From Metellina segmentata (lineage: Eukaryota > Arthropoda > Arachnida > Araneae > Tetragnathidae), in NCBI GenBank assembly GCA_947359465.1, contig OX375883.1, positions 14,882,088-14,946,087 of the forward strand: a DNA stretch of 64,000 bases. Reading direction: 5' to 3'. The translations under genes and the position numbers were made by a program. Positions within the stretch are counted from its first letter, which is position 1. Each line of letters begins with the position of its first letter. Below the pieces are notes generated by a model that saw nothing but the letters and a program-made list of their open reading frames with translations, ran no database searches and had not been told where the DNA came from. Positions 1-10,552 of the stretch are shown in pieces.

Positions 1-468
1 CAGCAGTGGATCGGACGTGGTGGTCCCGTGCGTTGGCCTGCTCGGTCACCCGACCTATCATGTCTTGATTTTTATTTCTGGGGTCATCTGAAATCGCTAG
101 TTTATGACACCCCTGTTGACAATGTCGAGGAGCTGGTTGCAAGAATTGCAGTAGCTGCCGGAGAAATTCGAGATATGCCTGGAGTATTCCAGAATGTTCG
201 GATGTCCATGCGTCGGAGATATGAGGCGTGCATTGTAGCCCGTGGAAGAAACTTCAACACTTACTTTAATCCATGTACCTTTTGCTTCTTTTCGTGTATT
301 ATTAAAACGATTTCTCACTTACGGTCTCTTTTCTTTACGGTGCTTCTGTGTACAACACCGCTTCAGGAAAGCATTTCCGACCCCACATTGCTATATGATT
401 TCGAGTTTTCAGGATGTACCCTACCCCTCTTAGAAGTTCTGAAACGGTTCACTGAAACACCTGTATAA
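1..468 (+). pseudogene. 3' end of a mariner-like (DUF4817-type) transposase
   Basis: The window opens inside a transposase. The frame reads from base 1 through a WPARSPDLSCLDFYFWGHLK block, the last catalytic region of mariner-like DDD transposases, where the D of CLD replaces the E of Tc1. It continues through a helical tail ending in ACIVARGRNF. The intact relative at 1118-2194 stops five residues after the matching GGRNF, but here the frame runs on for about 70 unrelated residues, so the original stop is probably lost or frameshifted. The element may end near 463 at ...ACACCTG followed by TA. The N-terminal part lies outside the window. I infer a decayed member of the same superfamily as the next element, not the same family, because the terminal sequence differs. 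Confidence 0.75.
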
Positions 469-868
469 ACATTTTGATTTATTACAAACTTTTACGTAAA
501 TGTCCACCACTATTTTTATCAATCTAAATACTATAGGTGTGATAGGTTTGTTAAAAATCAGAGTTAGATATCTGATGAGTTAATCAAAAGCTATGTGTTA
601 AAGCGTATGGCTTGAATTGACGAATATTGGAAAGTAGGAAGTTCAGCAGTAGATTGAGGTATTTGACCAAGCGGTTATATAGAGGAAAAATCCAATTGTT
701 AAAACTTGGACGAATTTTCGGAAGTCGACGAATGCTCATTAGGTATGATTTCGGATGGCGGAAAATCTGGTCATGGGTAAATATAACACTAGGATTCTTC
801 CTCGGTCAAATTTTGTTTCTATAATTTCATTATTGTTTCAGCGTTACGCTTCATTTCTAGGAGATATA
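469..868. other. Spacer without a recognisable gene
   Basis: AT-rich DNA between two transposons. Short open frames exist but none matches a family I know. A short stretch near 782-808 resembles the arm of the palindromic repeat at 10275-10396 (a GGATTCTTCCTC core), which may be chance. Confidence 0.5.
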
Positions 869-990
869 CAGGGTGGTCCCGAATTCATGGTACAAACTTT
901 AATGGTAGGTACAGGACATTGTAACAATGATTTATTGTATAGGAATGTATAGTCGCAAGTGACGCGGTGAGGCGTAAACAGGGGAAATAA
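869..990 (+). repeat. Left 122-bp terminal inverted repeat
   Basis: Reverse complement of 2250-2371 with a single mismatch at 975 (T against A). It follows a TA at 867-868. Such long repeats probably hold internal transposase sites; this is inference. Confidence 0.93.
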
Positions 991-1117
991 AAGGAAAGAG
1001 AAATGGAGTGATCGGTTGGTATCATTGCCGGTAGAGGGCAGTAGATGTCTAGCCGCTGTTGAACATGATGCATCGCAGTAGGGAAAAGCGCCATTCACAA
1101 TTGTGCTGCCGTAGACG

Positions 1118-2194
1118 ATGGGTGACTTTACGTATGCAGAAAAAGCAGACATGCATTACATGTACGGCCGTGCAAATGGTAACGGCAGAGCTGCGTTACG
1201 AATGTATCGCGCGGAGTATCCTGATCGACGAATGCCGGATCATAGAATTTTTCAACGGTTACATCGTCAACTTTGTGAAACAGGTGCGTTCGACGTCAAC
1301 AGACATGGCGCTGGTCGAGTAAGAGCTGTACGCACTCCAAGGCTGGAAGAAAGCATCTTGAACATTGTGGCTGATAGACCCGAGTCAAGCACAAGAACTG
1401 TTGCGCGTGACGTAGGTGTGAGTCATCAGACTGTATGCAGAGTGTTAAACGAAAATCGCTTACACCCCTTCCATTTTCAGAAAGTACAAGCATTGAATCC
1501 GGCAGATTATCCTCGCCGCGTGAACTTCTGCCTGTGGGTGATGCAGCAATGTGCGTTGCAGCCGGATTTCGTAGATTATGTGCTATTTACAGATGAAGCG
1601 ACATTTTCACGCGAGGGTGTCTTTAATGCGCACAATTCCCATGTGTGGGCAACCGATAATCCACATGCAACGCGTCGACATGCGTTTCAACAACGTTTCA
1701 GTATTAATGTGTGGGCTGGTATTGTGAACGACTTTTTGATTGGCCCATACTTACTTCCCGCGCGGCTCACTGGCGGAAGCTATCTTATTTTTCTGAAAGA
1801 AGTGTTACCACAACTGCTGCATGATGTTCCGATCGCCATTCGTAACCGCATGTGGTTTCAGCACGATGGGGCGCCAGCACACTTCAGCATTGATGTACGG
1901 AATTACCTGAATGCCACGTTTGGTACTCGATGGATTGGGCGTGGTGGACCAGTCCCTTGGCCACCCCGATCTCCCGATTTTTCGAGCCTCGATTACTTTT
2001 TATGGGGACATCTAAAGCATCTTGTTTATGAGACTCCAGTTGACTCAGATGAGGATCTCGTCGCTCGCTTATCTGTAGCTGCTGCAGGTGTGCGTGAAAT
2101 ACCAGGCATCTTTGAACGTGTACGCCAATCGCTCCACCGACGCTGTCAAGCATGTATCGATACTGGTGGACGCAATTTTGAACAATTACTGTAA
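1118..2194 (+). CDS. Mariner-like transposase, DDD type, intact
   Basis: A 358-residue protein expected to bind the element's ends and move it by cut and paste in the nucleus. Residues 1-60 (YAEKADMHYMYGRANGN ... RIFQRLHRQLCETG) match the DUF4817 helix-turn-helix region common in arthropod transposons. A second helix-turn-helix follows at about 70-115 (TRTVARDVGVSHQTVCRVLN). The DDE-type nuclease core has its acidic residues in LFTDEATF (about 160), FQHDGAPAH (about 248) and SSLDYFLWG (about 290). There are 41 residues between the second and third, with D in last place, a DD41D spacing I associate with rosa-type mariner relatives. The ATG follows an in-frame TAG in the leader. The stop TAA precedes AATAAA at 2221. 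I see no frameshift or internal stop. Function is a family assignment; activity is inference. Confidence 0.92.
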   Translation: MGDFTYAEKADMHYMYGRANGNGRAALRMYRAEYPDRRMPDHRIFQRLHRQLCETGAFDVNRHGAGRVRAVRTPRLEESILNIVADRPESSTRTVARDVGVSHQTVCRVLNENRLHPFHFQKVQALNPADYPRRVNFCLWVMQQCALQPDFVDYVLFTDEATFSREGVFNAHNSHVWATDNPHATRRHAFQQRFSINVWAGIVNDFLIGPYLLPARLTGGSYLIFLKEVLPQLLHDVPIAIRNRMWFQHDGAPAHFSIDVRNYLNATFGTRWIGRGGPVPWPPRSPDFSSLDYFLWGHLKHLVYETPVDSDEDLVARLSVAAAGVREIPGIFERVRQSLHRRCQACIDTGGRNFEQLL

Positions 2195-2249
2195 ACATGA
2201 CACTTGTCAACAACGCTTTCAATAAAATCTTTGTTTTTCCTTTCGGCCG

Positions 2250-2371
2250 TTATTTCCCCTGTTTTCGCCTCACCGCGTCACTTGCGACTATACATTCCTA
2301 TACAATAAATCATTGTTACAATGTCCTGTACCTACCATTAAAGTTTGTACCATGAATTCGGGACCACCCTG
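2250..2371 (-). repeat. Right 122-bp terminal inverted repeat
   Basis: Inverted partner of 869-990, ending ...CCACCCTG and followed by TA at 2372-2373. Confidence 0.93.
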
Positions 2372-2465
2372 TATACTACATATTTTCTTATCGTTTTACT
2401 TAGGTGTATGATCCGTTTAAAATTATCTTCTTTTCTGCTGTTTCATTACAAATATTTTTATTACA

Positions 2466-3470
2466 TTGGGATTCCTGCTCTGGAAAGTTGGGCAAGCAGT
2501 GAAGATGCACAAATTTTAGAATTAAGTGGATTCACGATGTTTAGGGAGGACATAGTGAATAGGAAAAGAGGTGGGGTTTTGATTTATGTGAGATAATTTT
2601 TAAACTGTACGGAAATAAAGTTAAATAGTAAAACTGAGGGTATAGAATCAGTCTGGGTGTAACTGAATACAGACAAAGTCAAAGGACTAATTCAGGGTAA
2701 TATATATAGACTTCCTGTTTGTAGTGAAGAGCAGGAAAAGGGCGTGTGCAATCTGATAAACGAAGCATGTCAAAAAGGAGAATTAATTTTAATGGGGGAC
2801 TATAACTATCCAAATATTGACTGGACAAACAATCTAGCTACAAATGGGAAAGGGGCAGAATTTTTGGAAGTGATACAGGATTGTTTTTTGTACCAGATGG
2901 TGTATGAAGATACTAGGGACAATGAAATATTGGATTTGATTTTCAGCAATGATGAGGATAGGGTGCAGGATTTGGTTATAGGTGAGCCACTGGGAGAAAG
3001 TGATCATATAAGTATCAGATTAAGTATAAATTTTCAGTCAGCATACACAATCAATAGTAGGATAATTCCAAATTTCGGAAAGGTAAATTTTCATATTATA
3101 AGGGAAGAGTTAAAGGAAACATTCAAAGGGGGATTATTAGCACCGCATCATTCTGAACAATGGGAAGAATTCAAGAATAAGTTAGACAAGGTGTTAAAAA
3201 AACATGTAACGTTCAGGAAAAAAGGAAAATCTAGAAAATTGCTCCCTATGTGGTTTTCAGGGGAAACACAAAGCTTTAAAATTAAACAAAGAACATACAG
3301 GGTATATAAAAGCACTGGTATCGACAGAGACAAGGAGGCATATCAGAAAGCCAGAAAGGAGTTTAAAACTATTAGTCGGAAGTAAAAGGTGTCCTTGGAG
3401 GAAAAACTAGCAATGGAAATAAATATAAACCCAAAAGAATTTTTTGCATATGCAAGTGGTAAAAATTAAT
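2466..3470 (+). pseudogene. LINE endonuclease (EEP) domain and linker, broken
   Basis: The frame begins in the middle of an apurinic-like endonuclease: SGFTMFREDIVNRKRGG is the strand that normally reads GYxxFRxDR..RGGGV. LILMGDYNYPNIDW carries the GD-N metal and DNA-contacting residues, and GESDHISIRL the SDH catalytic motif. After about residue 130 of the downstream part comes the basic linker to the polymerase. In-frame stops fall near 2594, 2659, 3383 and 3467, but I see no frameshift. It would have nicked target DNA for retrotransposition and is dead in this copy. Confidence 0.8.
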
Positions 3471-5137
3471 TTAAAACTACACTGGGCCCGTTGGAGGGGA
3501 AGGGAGGTGAGTTCATTCAAGACGAGGTAGGAATGGCAAACGTGTTAAATGACTTTTTTCTGGGGGTTTTCAATGGTAACTATAATTTAAAAAAGGATCC
3601 CAAGGATGGCGCCTTTGCAGGGGGTATAATTAAAGAATGCAAATTCAACAGGGAAGAAATAGTACATTAGTTGAAAAGAATTAAGCCATCTAAAGCACCA
3701 GGGCAAGACGATATTTATCCGAGAGTACTAGTGGAATGCGCGGAAGAATTGGGGGAAGTAATTCACACGATATTTAATTCAACATATAGCACGGGTTGGG
3801 TACCAATGGATTGGAAGTTGGCCAACATAACTCCAATTTTCAAAAAGGGAATACAAAGTGATCCGGGCAACTATAGACCAGTAAGTCTAACATCAGTAAT
3901 TTGCAGAATATTTGAATCTCTGTTAAAAAAGCATATAATGTTATACTTGGAGGAAGGGGGACTGTTATCAGAGAATCAGTATGGGTTTAGGAAGGGCAGA
4001 TCCTGGTCTACAAACCTTTTGAAGTTCTACGAAAAAATTACTGAGGAGCTGGATAATAAGAGCAGTGTGGATATCATGTACATAGATTTTCAAAAGGCTT
4101 TTGATAAAGTACCTCATGAGGCATTACTGTTTAAATTGGAAAGGCTGGGGATTCAGGGAAAAACATTAATATGGATAAAGAATTGGTTATTGGGTAGAAA
4201 GCAGAGAGTGCAGGTAAAAGGAAATTATTCACAGTGGACAGAAGTTATAAGTGGGGTGCCTCAGGGATCAGTTTTGGGACCAATTTTATTAATAATTTTC
4301 TTAGATGATATAGGTCAGAGGATCAAGAATAGAATCAGTATATTTGCAGATGACTTAAAAATATGGGGGACAGTGGATACCAAGTGACAGATAGAAAATT
4401 TACAAGGGGATTTTGATAAGATATCCGAATGGGCTGTAAAATGGGGTATGTCATTTAAAGTAGGGAAATGTCAAGTTCTGCATATGGGTTAGAGGAACAG
4501 TGGAGCCGAGTACTGTCTGCAGGGAGTAAAGGTAAAGGAGGGATAAACAGTCAAGGATCTTGGGGTGATAATTCACAGGGATTTTAAAATGGGTCACCAA
4601 TGTTCAGCTGCGGGTAAAAAGGCTAATAGGTTATTGGGGTATATTAAAAAGACTGTAACTTCAAGGGATAAAAATATAATCTTGCCGTTATATAAGGGTT
4701 TAGTAAGACCACATCTAGAATATTCTGTACAATTTTGGGCTCCATATATGAGAAAGGACATAGAATCAATTGAAAGGGTTCAGCACAGAGCTACAAAAAT
4801 AATAAAGGGGCTAGCAAATTTCGACTATAATGAACGTTTAAGTAAGCTAAACATGTATACACTGGAAAGAAGAAGAAAGAGGGGGGATTTGATTCAGCTT
4901 TTCAAGTTTGTAAAACAAGGGGACACAGAGGGCTTAAATTTCAATAGGGAAAACAGAACAAGGGGCCTTGGGTATAAATTGAATAAGACACATTTTAATC
5001 GGGATTTAAGGAAAAACTACTATTTTAATAGGGTAATAGACAGTTGGAACGCGTTGCCAGAAAATATAGTTAATTCAAAGGGAGTGTACGAATTTAAGAC
5101 ACAATTGGATAGTCAGTGGGAATTGGGGAATTCATAA
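3471..5137 (+). pseudogene. CR1/L2-type reverse transcriptase domain, broken
   Basis: Continues in the same frame as the endonuclease. The recognisable fingers and palm blocks are IKPSKAPGQDDIYP, DPGNYRPVSLTSV, NQYGFRKGRS, the catalytic MYIDFQKAFDKVPH, SGVPQGSVLGP and the active-site FADDLKIWG (FADD box). The thumb and C-terminal part (VKDLGVIIHRDF ... RPHLEYSVQFWAPY ... RVQHRATKII, ending IDSWNALPENIV) is typical of CR1/L2-like elements, which lack RNase H. Stops interrupt the frame near 3668, 4385, 4490 and 4541. The copy is therefore non-functional but keeps its frame end to end. Confidence 0.87.
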
Positions 5138-5205
5138 ACAAAGGACCAGCCTTGTTGGGCTCGAGCCTGTAGCTGGTCGTCAATATTTGTATTTGTATTT
5201 GTATT

Positions 5206-5459
5206 CATTCGAGTATTTTAGCATGCTTTGGCTTCGAATTTTGCAACATTTCACAACTCATTTCTTTTGTATTTTGCCATTAACTTGATTTTTGTAACAT
5301 TGCGGTTGCATTTCTTGATCTGCCATATATTTTATGGTTTGCAAACTAAAATCCTTAAACGTAATATTTATCTTCATACAACATTTAAAATTTCGCTCAT
5401 TGTATTTGATTGTTTAATTGTGATCATATTTATAGTTAAAGCAATTCATGTTTCGATCT
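5206..5459. other. Spacer between LINE copies
   Basis: AT-rich DNA. A 107-codon hydrophobic open frame crosses it on the plus strand, but its downstream half overlaps the antisense LINE copy, so I do not call it a gene. Confidence 0.5.
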
Positions 5460-6249
5460 ATTCTAAAGATATTCCAGACTTTCCACTGTTTCCGATAAGC
5501 ATCGATGTCATCAATTTCTATCGTGTTAGAAATATAAGCAAAGAGAATTAAAAGTGTCCAGTTGGCAGTTTCAAAAATATAGTTGGATTGGCTGACAGTG
5601 TGAGGTTGGTATTGGCCTGCATATTTTAGTTTAATACGATAATGGTCGCTATTGTAAAGGTAAGGATCCACAGAAAAAGTCCAAAATGGTAAAATTGAAG
5701 TACAAATTGCCAGATCTATTGAATGGTAAGTAAGTGAAGGTGAGTGAAAGGAAGTTGGTTGGCCGTTTTTTATTATACATAAATCATTGTCCGTTATAAG
5801 TTTTTCAATTTGTTTGCCTCTACGATTAATGTCCGAATTGCCCCAGATAATATGATGGGTCATCAAGTATAATGAATGGTTGTGGAAGCTGATCTAGTAA
5901 AGTACTTAAGTCAAAAGTGGCGATCTGGGTGTATTGAGTATAAATTGCATATTGTTATTAAAATATTGATATGAAGTCTTACAGCAACAGTTCGGAGTCT
6001 TGTTTTAAGGTAAATTTGAGTGACTGGAAAGTCATGGGGGAGGTAAGCAATGCATAACCTCCACATGCTCTTTGGCCATCATCGTAATCTTTTCTAAATA
6101 TAGTGAAATAACGAATGTTGGTTGTATCATTTTTTTAGATATGTTTCCTGGAGGGCGATTGCAGCTGGCTTATGTTTGTTTATGATGTCTTTAACATCAT
6201 CAAATCTTTTACGAAAACCCCGGCTGTTCCAGGAAAGAAAGGAAGCCAT
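5460..6249 (-). pseudogene. LINE ORF2 endonuclease fragment, copy 1
   Basis: The endonuclease start matches the copy at 13292-14233. Readable blocks include HIIWGNSDINRRGKQIEKLI, CIIKNGQPTSFHSPSLTYHS and LYNSDHYRIKLKY, the SDH motif of EEP nucleases. The upstream part is frameshifted, and the GD-N motif block falls in a damaged stretch near 5870. The sequence stops where the linker to the reverse transcriptase should begin. No function is expected. Confidence 0.8.
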
Positions 6250-6278
6250 AAAAAAATATGTATAAAGGAAAAGAAAAA

Positions 6279-7585
6279 CTACCTGTGTTTACTCGCCCTA
6301 GGACCAGTGCTGACCTTATTGGATTTGGGTGGCGAAGTCTCCAAGTCATCACCTTCTACAGAGGAAATATCATTTTCCGTATTATAAAAGTTTATAAGGT
6401 CACTGGTAGAAGGATCAGTAACTTAGTTTCTAGATGAAACATCAGGCTATAATTGGATCTTTGGTTGGCCTAGCGCAATGGTGCTAGATCCCGATCCAGG
6501 GAGAAGAGAGGTCTGAGAAGAACTTTTTGCTATTTTAATATTATTTTTTTCAGATTATATGGGTCTTTTTGAAGAAGCATTTCTAGATCGATTTGATTGG
6601 TTTATGTGTTTTGTATTTGATGAGGTTGTGTGTAGCTGATGCTTTAGAAAAAGAAGGCGTTATAGATTGGTTCGATGAAGTTTTATGTTGGTCACATATG
6701 GTTTAAACATAGTTACATCGGTTTGAGTTGTGTTGGTTATGAAGGTTTTTTTTTAACTATTGAAGAGTAAGATATATATCAGGTTTCGGGTGCGATCATT
6801 AACAATTTTTCGGGCCTCCGGAAATGAAATGTTTTGTTGCACTTTAATTGTTTGGATTTCTTTTTTGGTTTGAAATTTAGGGCAAGACTTGGCGTAAACT
6901 GGATGGTCACCTTTGCAGTTGACACAGCAAAGTGATGATGACGTACAGACATCGGTCTTATGTTTTGTACTAGAGCATTTTGCACAGGTCTCTTTGCCGC
7001 GGCAAGCCATGAAAGAGCGGCCAAATCTTTGGCATTTAAAACAACGAACTGGGTTAGGTATGAAAGGTTGTACTGGGCAATTCATATAGGCTATTTTAAC
7101 ATGCTTTGGAATACTTGGTGTGTTGAAAGTTAGTATTATGTGTTTGGCGGGTATGTTTTGACCATTTCTTGAAATAGTGTTCCTTTTGACATTGGTCACG
7201 TATTGTTGGGACAGGGATTCTAAGATATCTTGTTCAGTGTCATGTACTAAATCTGATTAGGAAATTACGCCTCTAGATGAATTCAAAGTTTTATGTGGTG
7301 TAAAGGTTACTTCTATTGGACCGACAAACTTTATTTTTTGGATATTATAGCTTGTGTTCTATTTAAAACTGCTACGAGTGCATCTCCTGCTAGTGTTTTT
7401 TTTTTAATGTTTTTAGTCTCTACTACCATTACCAATATAATTTTATAGAATAAGATTGCTAATATGTTTTTAAAATTTCCGGTGTAACTTTTCATAATAA
7501 AAAATTTTTGTTCACACATATTGTTTTCATTTGTTTTATTACATATTTGCTCTACTGAAGGAAAAGTTTTGTTTTTGTTTTCCAT
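6279..7585 (-). pseudogene. LINE ORF1 (gag-like, zinc knuckles), copy 1
   Basis: A nucleic-acid-binding ORF1 remnant. The best segment (6753-7199) has CFKCQRFGRSFMAC, where the knuckle histidine is replaced by R, then CAKCSSTKHKTDVC and CVNCKGDHPVYAKSC. The N-terminal 80 residues (MENKNKTFPSVEQICNKTNE onward) are in another frame at 7331-7585. The C-terminal part is scrambled by frameshifts. It matches the better copy at 14263-15517 throughout. Confidence 0.8.
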
Positions 7586-7627
7586 GTTTAATAAAGAAGT
7601 GTTCAGTCCCCGGCGGCACCACCCACC

Positions 7628-7771
7628 ATGGAGTCCAATGAGGACATACAGTTTCCTGTACCAGTGCTAAACGGGGACTATACGGACCCATGTCGCCCCT
7701 ATGACTGCCCTAAGGAGCTAGTTGGTGAGCAGGTCATTAGTGCTAGCAGCATATACCCACCAGCCGATTAA
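7628..7771 (+). other. 47-codon antisense ORF in the LINE 5' leader, copy 1
   Basis: Opposite in direction to the LINE, an ATG in the context CCACCATGG opens a 47-codon frame ending at TAA. The same frame of the same length is present in copy 2 at 15560-15703. No known domain is visible. It recalls the position of antisense ORF0 in primate L1, but that analogy is inference. Confidence 0.35.
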
Positions 7772-8126
7772 TGTACTGGGACCAAAGTACACCGCCTGTT
7801 TTTTCGAAGCAGGAGCCGAAGCAATGTATTGGGGCGTTATGCTGTCCCTCAATCACCAGGATCACTTTTTCCGAAGTCACAGGTCTCCACGCACGACAAA
7901 CACGTGGGTGATATTATCCCCAAGAGGAGATGAAAGTACAGACTGGCGAAAATCATCTCAAGGGGAGCCCTCACCTCCGAAGAGGCAACCACAATGAGGG
8001 AGGAAGAAAAAGAAAAAAAAAAGCAGAAGGGTAGAGGAGAGAAAAGATGAAAAAGAGAAAAGATCACTCAGGTTCCCCGGGGTCGTGAAGCCCGTACAAA
8101 CCTGAAGAAGGACCGCCCCTGGGGGC

Positions 8127-8565
8127 AATTCACATTTGTTTTTCAAACAGATGATACTACTATGCCACAAATATAAGAAAAATTCTTAAAATGTGGGCAA
8201 ATAAATTCAAAATGACTCGAGTAAATAGAGAATGAAATATTTATTTTGAATTCACGTAAAGAAAATTTGTACAAAAACAGAATTAGGTGTGCGTACAAAC
8301 AGGAAATGTTTGACACAAAAAATAAATATGTTCAGGGTAGAGTCGCATGAATTGAACCTATGTCATCTACAGTTTGCAAGCTACTAATGCAGTGAAAAAC
8401 CCACTGAACCACCATCAAGTTGCTGCCACGCTCCTTGTCCTCAGCAATGATACTATTCCCTCTACACCTCACCTCCCTTTTACGCTTATATCCCCATAGG
8501 TGTATCAATAGAATAGCACAAAATCATTAATACTACCCTAATTTGTTTCAACAGAGGTTTGGGAA
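8127..8565 (-). repeat. tRNA-derived SINE-like repeat, copy 1
   Basis: Reverse complement matches 16190-16620 over most of its length. Read on the minus strand it has a Pol III A-box-like GGTTCAGTGGG and a B-box-like GGTTCAATTC about 45 bases further on, then an AT-rich 3' half. The acceptor-stem partner expected of a true tRNA is absent, so I call a SINE and not a tRNA gene. Confidence 0.6.
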
Positions 8566-9004
8566 AACCAAATCGACATATCACATTGTTTATTTTAACA
8601 TATAACAGAACTTAGAATAAAATTTGAAATAAATAATCAGCAAAACAACTCTTACCAATATTTAAAACCAAATATTGAGAAAATACGGTACTTTTTCGTT
8701 AGCTGGGTACTTTTTCGTTAACCAAAAACCTCCATGCTTAACAGTTGGCGCAGCTATTGCCAAGCGTAAATATTGACGCAAAAAGAATATTTCCAGACAT
8801 TTTGGGCGAATGAAAATTCTGTCATAGATAGCTTCAAGTCTATTTCGCTGCACGGACCTCAAGTACGTCTCTAGTATGCAGTGTGTCCCTCATGAATGAA
8901 GGAGTCAATTCACACAGTGTCGTTTGTCTGTTAGCACAAATGCATTTGTGATGGGTAATGGTACTCTCGATACACTCTTGACAATGCGGAGCAAGGTCTC
9001 AAAA
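8566..9004. other. Spacer, nothing recognised
   Basis: A 66-codon minus-strand frame (8662-8862) has no recognisable feature. A GTACTTTTTCGTTA motif is duplicated at about 8689-8718. Confidence 0.5.
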
Positions 9005-9172
9005 TTGGGTTCATATATCACATATAATTTTATATAATATTCATTTTATTATGACATGACTCATTTCATTTATTTATTAGATTATATATCTGATTTTCTG
9101 TCTTGAGTGTGGCATAATATGTCCCAAGAGGACTCAATGCCACAAAATCATATCCAATCCAATCCAATCCTC
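9005..9172 (+). mobile_element. 3'-end fragment of the I-clade LINE, plus orientation
   Basis: Matches the reverse complement of 10411-10575, the LINE 3' UTR: the blocks ATATAATTTTATATA, TTTTATTATGACAT, GGCATAATATGTCCCAAGAG and the terminal repeats of CCAAT are all present. It is a 5'-truncated insertion of about 170 bp, independent of the two larger copies. Confidence 0.8.
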
Positions 9173-10274
9173 AACTATGTCCGAAATGTTAAGCCTATGC
9201 GTTTAGCTTTAACTATCCTTCCACGTTCAAACCCGGTTAATTTTTGGCTGGTAAAGACACTCAAGAGTTCAACAGACAGCACTGATAACTATCTGACTCT
9301 TTATACCCTTTTAATGCAATGTGAGCACTAGTAAATCTGAATACTGCTATCCCATGACTTTTAGCACATCAGTGTATGGAAGTTATACAAAATTAATAAT
9401 GCAGTTAATTAATAATGCAAAGGTTTTGGCACAGGCATTTGATGGATAAAAAAACAAAGATTTTTCAAATGAAGTCACACAAAAAAATATCAGCACAGAT
9501 TAGGGAAAAGCATGTCTTTCTAATTTGATCCAGAATTCTATAAAAACTAATGTGGCCGTACTGGCCTAGGCACTTTTCTATGTATAGTGCTTGAGTTAAT
9601 ATATTAAGAGAATCTTCTCCGATCATATGGAGAAGAATGATTCAAAATTGCCCATTGGATTTATAGTCAGATTGAATGTTTAAAACAAAACCTGTGCTGA
9701 TGAACAGGCTTGTGAGTGACACTTGTTCAAAGGCCCAAAAGGGAAAGAGTTGTCGTGTAATTATGATCCCTATCAAAAAAGGTTATGTAGTGCTTCAAGG
9801 GAAGGTTGATTTAATATTGAACTAACTTGAATAAAATAGCATGTCTCTTCTTCATAGTTATTTCATTTTCAATATTATTACACATAGTACAAAAAGGAAA
9901 AGGAAATTTAAAATTCTTATATAAATAGCTGATTTTTTTTATTAAAATCACTTCATTTTAAATCGGCATTACCTGTAACAATCTAATAATCGAAAGAAAT
10001 GGTCTGTTTCAATAGAATCAGATGTATTCAATTTGTGGACTTTTATATTATGTAATCTCAAAAGCTAGATTATATCTAATTATGCATCAATAATTAAGTA
10101 CTGATCGCAGAACGAACAATCTCACTGCCTCTACTAAAATATTAATGTTACGCAATAACGTAAAAAAAATTCAAAATCAAAGCTGAAACAAATTTTTCTT
10201 GCATCTCTCCAACGCATCAAAAATAACATTTCAAAATTGAAAGAGATTGCATTTGCTTTTCAGCAACCAACATC
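9173..10274. other. AT-rich spacer, nothing recognised
   Basis: No coding or repeat signal I can name in about 1.1 kb. It separates the small LINE end fragment from the palindrome arm. Confidence 0.5.
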
Positions 10275-10396
10275 ATAACAGGGATTTTTTTCAAACCAGT
10301 TCAAAATTTTCCCTACCGCCGACAGAACTAAAAAAGTGTACGCCATCTAGCGGCAATTCGTCTAAGTTTTAACATTGGGATTCTTCCTCTGTCTAT
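10275..10396 (+). repeat. Left arm of a palindromic (foldback) repeat
   Basis: Inverted match to 16069-16190. Shared blocks include AACAGGGATTTTTT, AAAATTTTCCCTACCG, CTAGCGGCAATTCGT and AAGTTTTAACATTGGGATTC. The two arms were adjacent before the LINE landed between them, giving a hairpin of about 250 bp. A diverged single arm is seen at 44880-44960. Confidence 0.8.
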
Positions 10397-10410
10397 CACA
10401 AGAGGAAGGA
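10397..10410. repeat. Left 14-bp target-site duplication of the LINE
   Basis: CACAAGAGGAAGGA, identical to 16055-16068. Confidence 0.9.
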
Positions 10411-10552
10411 TTGGATTGGATTGGATTTGGTTTTATGGCATTGAATCCTCTTGGGACATATTATGCCAAACTCAAGATAAAAAGTTTAGTATATATAGTA
10501 TATTAATGAAATAGAATGAGTGATGTCATAATAAAATGAGAACTATATAAAA

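Larger units (their letters stand above)
869..2371 (+). mobile_element. Complete mariner-like (DDD) DNA transposon, 1,503 bp
   Basis: The ends are 122-bp inverted repeats (869-990 and 2250-2371) differing at one visible position, starting CAGGGTGGTCCCGAATTCAT. Both flanks read TATA, fitting the TA target duplication of IS630-Tc1-mariner elements. One uninterrupted transposase gene (1118-2194) fills the middle and a poly(A) signal AATAAA lies just after it at 2221. Complete ends, near-identical repeats and an unbroken gene make this a candidate for a recently active autonomous copy. Confidence 0.93.
2466..5205 (+). mobile_element. 5'-truncated CR1/L2-type LINE retrotransposon
   Basis: One reading frame carries an endonuclease and a reverse transcriptase of the CR1/L2 kind, followed by a short 3' UTR and a tail of ATTTGT repeats at about 5184-5205, typical of this clade. 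ORF1 and the start of the endonuclease are missing, as expected from 5' truncation during target-primed reverse transcription. I could not identify the target duplication. Confidence 0.85.
5460..8126 (-). mobile_element. I-clade LINE, copy 1 (5' part only)
   Basis: Aligns by eye over its length with the complete element at 10411-16054: 5' leader (7586-8126), ORF1 (6279-7585) and the start of ORF2 (5460-6249). The 5' end ...CCCCTGGGGGC at 8126 is the same as in the complete copy. The rest of ORF2 is absent and a deletion of about 120 bp lies near 5505. Many indels separate the copies, so this one is older. It directly abuts the SINE-like repeat at 8127. Confidence 0.85.
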
